Source of the DNA: Methyloversatilis sp. RAC08 | GTDB lineage: Bacteria > Pseudomonadota > Gammaproteobacteria > Burkholderiales > Rhodocyclaceae | Direction: 5' to 3' | DNA: 64,000 bases | Assembly (NCBI RefSeq): GCF_001713355.1 | Contig: NZ_CP016448.1 | Span: forward strand, 2,170,001-2,234,000 | In this document: positions 34,801-42,488 of the stretch, in pieces | Layout: each line of letters begins with the position of its first letter | Numbering within the stretch: the stretch's first letter is position 1 | Made by a program: the position numbers and the translations under genes | Notes under the pieces: model-generated | Told to the model about the DNA's origin: nothing | Databases searched by the model: none | Seen by the model: the letters and a program-made list of their open reading frames with translations, nothing else

Positions 34801-37219
34801 GCCCGCCCGCCGCATTTCGTTGCAGCATGAGGCGCTGGCTTCCACCATGAACGACGCGCACGCGTTGGCCGAGTGGGTCGCCACCTATGATGAGCTGCTT
34901 GATAAGCGGCAACTGCAGCACAACGGCATCACGGTGGTCCGGTATCGCCGAGCGTCCACCAACGGCCGCAACATGATCGTGAGCTCGACATCCGAGCTGC
35001 GCCTGCTCGGCGTGCTGATTCGCCGACGCCTCGGCGAGCTGGGTCTCTCTCTTGGCTCCGATGAGCTTGATGCCGTGGCCGCCCGGATGAAGAAGGATGC
35101 CTTGTCCGTCTCCGGCGACATCGTTCTGCGCGCCGCCAAGCGCGGCGTCTCTGCCGGCGAAATGCTCGGGCTTGTCCTCAGCTGCCACCTGGTTGCCGAG
35201 GAGTTTGCAGCCCAGGCCTGCGTGGGCCAATCGTTCAGCGTATTCTTTCTGCTGGACGACTACGCCGATTGGTTGGCCCAGCGCGAAAGTCGCATCGCCG
35301 ACATCTTGGCCCTTTGTGTCGAAGAGGCGGACGACGGGATTCGGCTGCGCATCGCAGTGGTCGAATCCAAATACGTTGCCGCCGATGGCTTAGCTGATGC
35401 GAAGCGCTCATCGAAGGCGCAACTCATGGCGACGTTGACGACCTTCCGGGCGGCCTTGTTTGGCGACCCTGGCCGCCTTGACCGCGATGTGTGGCTCTCG
35501 CGCCTGGCCGACTTGCTGATCGACGCTGAGATTCCGCCAGGCCTCTCCGGCCTGTTGGAGCGGGCACGCTCGAAGCTGCGGGAAGGCGACGTGGACATCG
35601 GCTTGCGTGGCTATTCCCAGGTCTTCGTCCATTCGGCCGAAGCAGGCCAGTCCCAATCGGCGTCCGAGCAGATCGAGATCGACAATACGGATGGCGTCCA
35701 AGCCTGGCAAGAGGTGTTTGACCGGCCAGAACTGCGCAAACTGGTGGAAGCCTATGCGGCGGGAACAGGCGCAACCGGCGCTCGGGCACAGCTGGGCGGC
35801 TCAGAGCCTTGGACGTCCGTCGCGTTCAACCGCCCGGCCGCGCGCGTGGCTTGGCACGCCATGATGGAGCAGCTCGGGCCGCAGCCGGAACAGGCGCAGG
35901 AAGCCGCTGGCGCGCCTGAGCCGATTAAGCAGCCCCCGTCGGTCCAGCCAGTGCCCGCTCCGGCGCAGACCGCCTCCGCGGCGCCCGCCACTGAAAGCGC
36001 TGCCGTAGTCGCGCCATCGCCAGTCGCGGTCGCGATGGGGGCGCATTTGTCGGCTTTGATCGCCGCCAAGCAAGCGGGCTTGGCCGTGGCGGACGACGAG
36101 CGCGAAGCTTGGGCGCAGGAGACCACCAAGAAGCTCAAGACAGCATTGAACAGCTACGGCTTGCAGGCTGCGGTCTTGGGCACGCGCAAGACGCCCAATG
36201 GCTGCTTGGTACGCCTGGCGGGTTCTGATCGTCTCAGGGTCGAGGACATTGAGGCCAAGCGCACTCAACTTCTGACCACCCACGCCATCAACCTGGTGAC
36301 GGTTCAGCCGAAGCCAGGCGAGATCGTGGTGACGATTGCCGGGGTCAAGAGGCAGGCGGTGTCGCTTTGGGACTTATGGGCCAAGCGGCAGCTCAACCGC
36401 AACATGGCCGGCATCAACACTTCCTTCGTCCTGGGGCTTCAAGAAATTAATGGCTCGCTGCTCTATTTGAATCTCGGCGGCGAGTTCGGCGGCCTGTCCT
36501 CGCATGAACCGCATTCTCTGGTGGCCGGGGCCACGGGCAGCGGCAAGTCGGTGCTGATCCAAGCGATTCTTTTGGATATTGCCGCGACCAACCCGAAGGA
36601 GCTGGCCCAGATCATCCTCATTGATCCCAAGATGGGCGTGGACTATGCGGCGTTGGAGGACTTACCGCACATGCGCGAGGCGATCATCACGACCAAGGAT
36701 CGCTCGACAGAAGTGTTGGGAGCACTGGTCGAGGAGATGGAGAGCCGATACAGGGCGTTCGCCCAAGCTCGCGCGCGAGACCTGGCCACGTTTAACGCAA
36801 AGGCAGCCCCCGACGCTCGTTTGCCCATGGTTTTCCTTATCCACGACGAATTCGCTGACTGGATGCTTGACGATGGCTATAAGGGCGCTGTTAGCGCCGC
36901 GGTGCAGAGGCTTGGCGTGAAGGCACGCGCCGCAGGCATCCATTTGACCTTCGCAGCGCAGCGGCCCGACAAAGACGTGATGCCCATGCAGTTGCGCGAG
37001 AACCTCGGCAACCGGCTGATCCTAAAGGTTGCCAGCGAGGCCACGTCAAAGATTGCGCTTGATCGTCCAGGCGCCGAACTGCTGCTCGGACGGGGCCATA
37101 TGGCTGCAAAGCTCAATGGCGAGCAAGGAATTGTTTTCGCTCAGGCGCCGTTCCTGTCTGACGACGATATTGCCTTGGCGGTTACAGCGATTCGCGCCTC
37201 AAGTTTGAACATGACATAG
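31814..37219 (+). CDS. sspH: SspH-like (DptH-type) FtsK/HerA ATPase restriction subunit, 1801 aa
   Basis: The C-terminal 250 residues hold an FtsK/HerA-type translocase domain: Walker A VAGATGSGKS (about residue 1571), IILIDPKMGVDY, Walker B MVFLIHDEFADW (about 1672), then KARAAGIHLTFAAQRPDKD and GRGHMAAK. The upstream 1500 residues are large and unassigned, with an Ala/Pro-rich linker (about 1350-1410) before the motor. In DptH/SspH the motor drives the restriction complex. The start is TTG (31814), inside the end of sspG, with GGGGGA six bases upstream. No alternative ATG gives as good a fit. The stop is 32 bp before the kinase-like gene, so the operon continues. Confidence 0.85.
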   Translation: MLTDRIIGRVGADILAKRISDAREADGSAHDSAALFRLDKLSSSQVASVVRAVLANHDLAARVDLMIPEALVEGQGLPPEALIQHNAGFVRNNAQTSKEAILTANGNEHNLADTLGHVTALGAKELRANEEAWVDATCHVAGMAPVPDDRQVFRSALRGLISAYDLSLVQLGDFCAHVTEAMSATRGLPIRDAIGWSLPKVGLPRDTAFFASAKTYGASYKPWKKAFEKLFAHRAPLLLRLRPNGQPLDPDEMRQRLEDNAASITDAARVALEAFINAPMGENQPAADVAELEWETDGVCHIFDKPKEKLQGLAEHTLRFFEHDCDDAEALDEKWKRHLEDLKAREKRSEWNDDDKVFFELHRRFMEPSRQLHSRWEKAIFGKAIECNDFLDGFASVAHHLLAGADDMAGERLLRFTVNKGRTEWRTRFNHDVGCYFSAMYRGIQELMGSRVKWEVKGMGVGNLPDPLFHYEKFFAKEKELRGATLKPVSSLARNAVQIKFDVALVQRIGERENVIDKSQLVWSYRPESIGLALVSDMRRLLEKGAVGCTEVPRRLVSKKGGVQSVSLLDTGTLEATFSRDAGSLIPPANKLRSLRAEIKDRMKELANEGRLTMEQRDELRAAWDAFEADYILALKDFIDTGLQGESVLRQAESFSTLLNALMVHARGDVCRARLVAEVLSIGTARISGAQPSLIIPPWHPERMKALAVKTRRVAGLVTHLLTNDSVFFGHRDIFFREFSEELAHPFYPEIAVLQRGSEPLLVAESSTVNGYSLFERPVRGEEDSMTDVDPTAAAKQARELLERYIGLQPHEAANLSVLLYNADAAELPLATVRELASLQTEDDFQCNVSVRHSDSAKLRRVYAELVNKACDDPELPVVSETSDNFISKLRIAVTPASATPGQDEGGFKPFDVAFLHDVVSRTAVEEWLSVDWTNDRPSLEHAPSRWSYRSVSGENELKSTTFLTCPWQTASGWAYVGAVAAVHRQADAPVGARYLPARRISLQHEALASTMNDAHALAEWVATYDELLDKRQLQHNGITVVRYRRASTNGRNMIVSSTSELRLLGVLIRRRLGELGLSLGSDELDAVAARMKKDALSVSGDIVLRAAKRGVSAGEMLGLVLSCHLVAEEFAAQACVGQSFSVFFLLDDYADWLAQRESRIADILALCVEEADDGIRLRIAVVESKYVAADGLADAKRSSKAQLMATLTTFRAALFGDPGRLDRDVWLSRLADLLIDAEIPPGLSGLLERARSKLREGDVDIGLRGYSQVFVHSAEAGQSQSASEQIEIDNTDGVQAWQEVFDRPELRKLVEAYAAGTGATGARAQLGGSEPWTSVAFNRPAARVAWHAMMEQLGPQPEQAQEAAGAPEPIKQPPSVQPVPAPAQTASAAPATESAAVVAPSPVAVAMGAHLSALIAAKQAGLAVADDEREAWAQETTKKLKTALNSYGLQAAVLGTRKTPNGCLVRLAGSDRLRVEDIEAKRTQLLTTHAINLVTVQPKPGEIVVTIAGVKRQAVSLWDLWAKRQLNRNMAGINTSFVLGLQEINGSLLYLNLGGEFGGLSSHEPHSLVAGATGSGKSVLIQAILLDIAATNPKELAQIILIDPKMGVDYAALEDLPHMREAIITTKDRSTEVLGALVEEMESRYRAFAQARARDLATFNAKAAPDARLPMVFLIHDEFADWMLDDGYKGAVSAAVQRLGVKARAAGIHLTFAAQRPDKDVMPMQLRENLGNRLILKVASEATSKIALDRPGAELLLGRGHMAAKLNGEQGIVFAQAPFLSDDDIALAVTAIRASSLNMT

Positions 37220-37251
37220 TTGGGTCGGCTGATGTCCCAAGGAAATTAAGT

Positions 37252-39615
37252 ATGACAAATTCAATTGATGAAGAAGGCCAGCCTTTTCGAATAGCGGCGC
37301 GCGCCATGAGGCAGCTCGGCGCTGAACTGATCACGTCTGATGAGATGGCGCTCTATGAGTTAATTAAGAATGCTTTTGATGCCCGCTCGCCTAGGGCGAA
37401 GGTGGCAATATCAGCGCCAGCGGATGCAGGCGCCGTCGCGCTTGTTCGTGAACAGCTCTTATCCGAAAAACTTTCCAAGGTCGCCGCGCTAGAAAGGCTC
37501 GAAAAAGCGATCTCCGTTGATTTGGATTTGGATCAGCGAGCCCAAGTATTGGACCTCTTCAAGGAAAATTCCGCCACGCGCGGTGACTTGGCAAAATGCA
37601 TCGAAGAATTTCTTCTTGACGACTATTGGATTCAGATAAGCGACAGCGGCGAAGGAATGTCGGCTTCGAATCTCCAGAATAGATTCATGGTTGTTGGGAC
37701 GCCCAACAAACTCTTGGAAAAGAAAACCAGGAAAGAGAGAGAGCATCTGGTTTTGGGCGAAAAGGGAATTGGTCGTCTATCCATGATGAAGCTGGGCGAT
37801 ATCGCAATCGTCGAATCCAAGACCGAAGGCGAACGGTGTTGGCATTCGATCACTTTCGATTGGCGAAAATTTGACGATCCGGCTGCATATCTCGGAGAAG
37901 TAAAGTTTCACGTTGTTCGCGGGCAAAACGACACCCCCGATGCTCATGGAACGGTCATCACGATACGAGGACTTATTGCTAATTGGTCAGCCACCAAGGT
38001 GCAAGCATTTCTCAATAAGTTCATTCGCAGATTACAAGATCCAGTCTCTTCGCGCAGGCGGCCTTACCCCATAGATGTTCTTTTAAACGGACACAGGCTG
38101 CCCGTCGTACCGTTGCCGCGCTGGCTAACAGAGTGTGCGCAGTTCAAGACTGAAATCACATACATGCCCGGAGACTCAGCTACCTCCGTGGCACTAAGAC
38201 GCGATCTCACTTGGAGAAGCGCTACTAGCGCCGAGTCCAGAAGCTGGACGCTTGAGGAAATTTCACGCGAGGCGAGCGTACCCATAGAAATCTGCCGGCG
38301 CTTGGGACCATTCTCAGTGAGTTGCCTTTGGTTTAATAGATCGCTTATCCACGGCAGCATTGAACACTCGAAGAAGAAGATAATCGATGAGCTAAATGTT
38401 TGGTGCGGAGGGTTTGCAATCTACCGTGACGGATTTCGTGTCGGCCAAACAGGTGGGATGGATGACGACTGGCTTGAATGGGATGCCAAAGCTCTCCGAA
38501 CCAAAGGTTTTACGCTCAATCGGTATCAGACCGTGGGCAGCGTCAATATTTCATCAGAGACTAATCCTTACCTTGTCGATGCAGCAAATCGAGAGAGATT
38601 GGTCTCCTGCCCAGAGCAGGATTTGCTTGTCACGTTACTTGGCGACGTGATTGTCAAAGACCTGCGTGCGCACATTGATGCTGTGAAGCAACTTGAAGTA
38701 AAGCATGCCATCGAGGAGGAATCTACGGATGAGAGTCTTAAGAAGTCTGAGGATTCGCTACGTCAGACATTGCGAAATGTCGAAGAAATAGGCCGGTCGA
38801 TTCCAGCCGCGAAGCCAAAGCTTGATGAAATTCGACGTGCTCTGCAGGGTCAAGTCGAGTATGTCGAAACTATTCGAAATGCACTTCAGCTTGCTCGCGA
38901 GACGCGAGTGGAGCTGCTTGAGTTAGCCAATATTGGCTTAGTCGTTGAAATTGTTGTCCATGAACTTACACGCCTGACCCAGAAGACGGGAGAATTGCTC
39001 TCTGATCTCAAAAAGTCGGAGGGAACGAGTTCCGCAATGGTGTCACTGGTTGATAACCTGCAGACCCAGATCACCGCCACAAATAAGCGGATTCGATCAA
39101 TTGACGTTATGAGTCCGTCTGGGCGCAATCGTAAGGAGCGCTACGATGTCATATCTCAGGCAAAAACTGTCTTGGCAGGGTTTGACGCTAGGTTCAAGCG
39201 CCATCTGATTGAATTCGAGTTGACCGTTGATGGCGAAGATCCCGCTGGGAAACGACTCGACGTTCAGCTTGTCAGGGGACTGATAGCTCAAGTTCTTGAG
39301 AACCTTTTGACCAATTCTGTGTATTGGGTGCAGCAAAGCCTTCGTGAGCCAGACGTTGTTCGATGCATGTCTGTCGATATAGACTCGAAGGCTTTCACAA
39401 TTTCCGTATCCGACAATGGGCCGGGAATCGATCCTGCGTATCGCGAAGATGTCTTCAAACCCTACTTCACCACCCGGAAAAGGGGCAAAGGGTTGGGCCT
39501 CTACATCGCTCGCGAGCTCGTTGAATATCACGGCGGAAAACTGTATCTCGATTCGACGAGCGATGCTGACGGGAGATTGAGAACCTTTGTGCTTGAGCTG
39601 CCCAAGGAAAGCTAA
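37252..39615 (+). CDS. Dual-GHKL ATPase with histidine-kinase-like C-terminus, 787 aa
   Basis: It has two separate GHKL folds. The first (residues 1-230) is Hsp90/MORC-like: N-box ELIKNAFDA (36-44), G1 DSGEGMS (131-137), G2 GEKGIGRLSM (169-178). The second (about 640-787) is a classical histidine-kinase HATPase: ENLLTNSVYW, DNGPGI (721-726), FKPYFTTRKRGKGLGLYIAREL. A coiled helix pair precedes it and contains EIVVHELTRL, whose His570 sits where a kinase phospho-acceptor would be. There is no membrane segment, so it is cytoplasmic. The following gene encodes a receiver-like protein 2 bp away, so a phosphorelay is plausible. How it relates to SspFGH is unknown. Both N-terminal motifs look intact. 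Confidence 0.85.
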   Translation: MTNSIDEEGQPFRIAARAMRQLGAELITSDEMALYELIKNAFDARSPRAKVAISAPADAGAVALVREQLLSEKLSKVAALERLEKAISVDLDLDQRAQVLDLFKENSATRGDLAKCIEEFLLDDYWIQISDSGEGMSASNLQNRFMVVGTPNKLLEKKTRKEREHLVLGEKGIGRLSMMKLGDIAIVESKTEGERCWHSITFDWRKFDDPAAYLGEVKFHVVRGQNDTPDAHGTVITIRGLIANWSATKVQAFLNKFIRRLQDPVSSRRRPYPIDVLLNGHRLPVVPLPRWLTECAQFKTEITYMPGDSATSVALRRDLTWRSATSAESRSWTLEEISREASVPIEICRRLGPFSVSCLWFNRSLIHGSIEHSKKKIIDELNVWCGGFAIYRDGFRVGQTGGMDDDWLEWDAKALRTKGFTLNRYQTVGSVNISSETNPYLVDAANRERLVSCPEQDLLVTLLGDVIVKDLRAHIDAVKQLEVKHAIEEESTDESLKKSEDSLRQTLRNVEEIGRSIPAAKPKLDEIRRALQGQVEYVETIRNALQLARETRVELLELANIGLVVEIVVHELTRLTQKTGELLSDLKKSEGTSSAMVSLVDNLQTQITATNKRIRSIDVMSPSGRNRKERYDVISQAKTVLAGFDARFKRHLIEFELTVDGEDPAGKRLDVQLVRGLIAQVLENLLTNSVYWVQQSLREPDVVRCMSVDIDSKAFTISVSDNGPGIDPAYREDVFKPYFTTRKRGKGLGLYIARELVEYHGGKLYLDSTSDADGRLRTFVLELPKES

Positions 39616-39617
39616 AA

Positions 39618-41636
39618 ATGAACGAACAGAATATCAACTTGGAAGCTGTACTGGCCAATGCCCTTGTGGCCGTTGATGCGCCCCCACGGGCTGTTCAGGC
39701 CTCCGAGGGGCAGGCTGTTGCACTCAAGAGGATACTTGTGGTCGATGACGAGCTGGCGGGTTTGCGTCGTGAGCACATCAGGGGAGTAATTCCAGATTTC
39801 TATGACGTTATTTCTGACGTCAACGATCCGCGATTTGAATACCTGCGGCAGGTGGGCCTCACAGTTGCGTCAATTGCAGAGCTTATGGCTGGCGACATTA
39901 ATGATGTAGCAGAGTATTTTGGTTCAGACGATGCCGTTTCAAATTTGATTTTGAGTGAGGCATTCGCCCAAGGCGCCCACGAGGACTTGAAGGCGCTGCT
40001 GAATCCTTTCATTGAGCGTGCGGCTCGCGTTAAAAAGTTAGAAGCCGCCGTGCGTGAAGCGTTTCCCGCCTCGCATTTTGCGATCGAGATTCGATCTGCT
40101 CCTCGTCCTCCGGCACAGGACGTATTGCAGTTCGACGCTCTATTCTTAGACTTGTTTCTGGAGAATGGAGAAGCCAATCCCGTCGATGGATTAGCTGCCT
40201 ATATGCGAACAGTCTCTCAGGCCGCCGCTGGAAATGAAATTCCTCCCATTGTGCTGATGTCATCTCACGAGGAACTCGAGCAGAACAAGCAGAGTTTCAG
40301 CGAAAAGTCACAAATCAGTGCGGCGGGTCTGTTGATTCTTCCCAAGCAGAAGATCACGGTTGAGGCTTTCGGCGCTCCAGGCTTGCGTCTCGGGTTTGAC
40401 CAATTGACTCGTCAGCGACCGGCGGCTCGCGAGATGCGGCTTTTTATGGCCAATTGGCTTATGGCTCTCGATGCCGCCAAGAAGAAAGCATCTGCGACGC
40501 TTTGGAATTTGGATGCATCGGCCATGCAGCAGATTCATTTTGCGTCAGTTAGCGATGACGACCCGTTTGACCAGCATCTTCACGAGTTGCTCGCGCGCGA
40601 GCATCTTGTCCATATTGAAGAAGATGCGAGTGTCTCGAGGAGTATGTCTAAATTGGACGAGATTTTTCGCGCACTGCTGGCTGCCGACGGGAAGGCAATT
40701 GAGAACAGGCTGATCGCGCCCACTTCCGACGTGCACGCGATGCGAAACTTAATCTCGCACTTCACATGGATCGGCGCGATTCCGTCGATGTCGTTCATCG
40801 CGCCGGATGTTGAAGCGGCAAAGAATATCAGTCGAAGCTTGCCATTTGGCTCTGTTCTGGCCGGCCCCGAGTTGAAAACCGACTCGGTCTGCCTCGTTCA
40901 TATTACCCAACAATGCGACTTGAATGGCATAAGCCGAGACGAGAACGTCAGCGGCTGCTTGATCTTTGCGCGCGCGCGGGCGCGTGAACTTCAGACATGG
41001 GAGAAGCCGGATCCTTCAACAAAGCCGCGGTTGGTTGCTCGAAACTTGAAGTTTGATGATGGCTCGGGTCCACGTGAATTCGACTTGGACATCGAAGTTG
41101 GCCAGGTTTTGGCATTACCGTTGGTCGAAGTCGTTCAACGCGCGCGTGAACAGAGCCTTCGCGTGATTGGGCGCCTAAGGGGCGATATCGCTACGCATGT
41201 GGTCGCTGACACCAGCAATCACATCTCGCGCTCGGCTTCCCAAAAAATGATTCGGCCGGCGATGATGAAAGCAAGGGTGTTCCTTCAGGAGCCGACACTG
41301 GATCGGAAGTTCGCCACTGTTTTGGAGAATCCGACAACCGGGAAGATTTTCGCTCTATTGCTTGAAGGTGATCAATACAGCTTTCAGGATGACGCTTGCG
41401 TCTGGATTTCGCTGTGGCTCAGGAACGAATTGGAAAAGCTCGGCATAGCTTCGGATGCTGACCTATTTTGCACCGCGCTTCGCAAGGGTTGGCGCGCCGA
41501 CAAGCAACTTGCCGGGGTCTTGATGACCAGGGTGAAGAGTCATAACGCTCTCGGCACCGCGTTCAAAGCCCTCGTGCACGCCGAGGCTGCTGCTGGCCAA
41601 CCGCAACTGACCGTTGTTGTCGAGCGGAGCGCCTGA
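39618..41636 (+). CDS. Interrupted receiver-domain protein, 672 aa, partner of the kinase-like gene
   Basis: It starts like a response regulator: KRILVVDDELAG with the acidic pair Asp43-Asp44. The next receiver motif, DALFLDLFLEN (Asp178), comes 134 residues later rather than about 45. It is followed by IVLMSSHEE (Ser215/216) and LLILPKQK (Lys243). A helical segment of about 90 residues is thus inserted between beta-1 and beta-3 of the receiver. The remaining 420 residues show HITQQCDLNG and a long mixed alpha/beta region but no DNA-binding domain I can name. It begins 2 bp after the kinase-like stop, so the two are co-translated. It ends 9 bp from the convergent sspD stop. Confidence 0.8.
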   Translation: MNEQNINLEAVLANALVAVDAPPRAVQASEGQAVALKRILVVDDELAGLRREHIRGVIPDFYDVISDVNDPRFEYLRQVGLTVASIAELMAGDINDVAEYFGSDDAVSNLILSEAFAQGAHEDLKALLNPFIERAARVKKLEAAVREAFPASHFAIEIRSAPRPPAQDVLQFDALFLDLFLENGEANPVDGLAAYMRTVSQAAAGNEIPPIVLMSSHEELEQNKQSFSEKSQISAAGLLILPKQKITVEAFGAPGLRLGFDQLTRQRPAAREMRLFMANWLMALDAAKKKASATLWNLDASAMQQIHFASVSDDDPFDQHLHELLAREHLVHIEEDASVSRSMSKLDEIFRALLAADGKAIENRLIAPTSDVHAMRNLISHFTWIGAIPSMSFIAPDVEAAKNISRSLPFGSVLAGPELKTDSVCLVHITQQCDLNGISRDENVSGCLIFARARARELQTWEKPDPSTKPRLVARNLKFDDGSGPREFDLDIEVGQVLALPLVEVVQRAREQSLRVIGRLRGDIATHVVADTSNHISRSASQKMIRPAMMKARVFLQEPTLDRKFATVLENPTTGKIFALLLEGDQYSFQDDACVWISLWLRNELEKLGIASDADLFCTALRKGWRADKQLAGVLMTRVKSHNALGTAFKALVHAEAAAGQPQLTVVVERSA

Positions 41637-41645
41637 CGACCAAGC

Positions 41646-42488
41646 CTACTTGTGGCAGATCACACAAGACCCGTTGCCCTCGTCTTCGCCATAGACATCG
41701 TCGATGTCTTCCGGGCATGAACGGACAGGGCGCAGCGGGTTGATCGGGATCACCGCGCGGGCGCGCTCCCGACGCTTCTCAAAGTCGGCCACGATCTGGG
41801 CGATCCGCTCGGGCTGCTCCAACTCAGCCAGCGATTCGCCTGACGACCAGGTGAACGGAGAGCCGTGCTCCAAGGCGTCTTTCTCCAAGTCTTTGGCCGC
41901 TTGGAACTTGTCGGGGTGGCGCTCTTTAAGGCGCACCCACTCGATCTTTTGCTGGAAGAAGCAAAACGTGCAGCCGCTGCGTGACCGCCACTCGTAGTAC
42001 TTGGGATAGCCAACGCCCGACGATTCCAGGATGTCCATCACGCCGGCTTTGTCGATGCCTGCCGTGCGGAAGGGCAGGGACACGCTGAGGTTGTCCTGCT
42101 TGGAGGAGTAGCCTTCGCGATAGTCTTCGTCTGCTCGGATGGCCACGTATGAAGTGACCTTGTCGCCGGCGGCGATCATCGGTTTGATCCACTGCTCGAA
42201 CGGCGTAAGTTTGAGCTTGCGGGTGCACCAGCGAGTTTGTGGCGAGGGCAAGAAATGGTTGTATTCACGCAGCCAAAAATCAAAGTCGCGTCTCGGGTTG
42301 AGCCGCTCTATGGACTTACCGAGGTAACCCTCAAGGCGGCCAAGGAATTCATACACCTCTGGCAGCTCTTCCCCAGTGTCGGTAAAAAAATACTCTATGT
42401 TCAGCTCGGGGTGCGCCTGGCGCATGTGCACGGCCAGCGCAGCGCTGTCTTTGCCCCCCGACAGTCCGAGAACATGGCGATCAGCCAT
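41646..42488 (-). CDS. sspD: SspD-like ATP pyrophosphatase / PAPS-reductase family protein, 280 aa
   Basis: PP-loop SGGKDS (residues 10-15) and FTDTGEELPEVY are the PAPS reductase / adenine-nucleotide alpha-hydrolase signature. Cys pairs likely to carry sulfur or a cluster are at Cys88, Cys173/Cys176 (GCTFC) and the C-terminal SCVIC. It activates the DNA backbone with ATP for insertion of sulfur, as DndC and SspD do. The ATG overlaps the sspC stop by 8 bp. It is the last gene of a sspB-sspC-sspD unit, convergent with the sspFGH-kinase-receiver unit. DndC would be the alternative name, but the DUF4007 gene two positions upstream favours Ssp. Confidence 0.85.
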   Translation of the reverse strand: MADRHVLGLSGGKDSAALAVHMRQAHPELNIEYFFTDTGEELPEVYEFLGRLEGYLGKSIERLNPRRDFDFWLREYNHFLPSPQTRWCTRKLKLTPFEQWIKPMIAAGDKVTSYVAIRADEDYREGYSSKQDNLSVSLPFRTAGIDKAGVMDILESSGVGYPKYYEWRSRSGCTFCFFQQKIEWVRLKERHPDKFQAAKDLEKDALEHGSPFTWSSGESLAELEQPERIAQIVADFEKRRERARAVIPINPLRPVRSCPEDIDDVYGEDEGNGSCVICHK

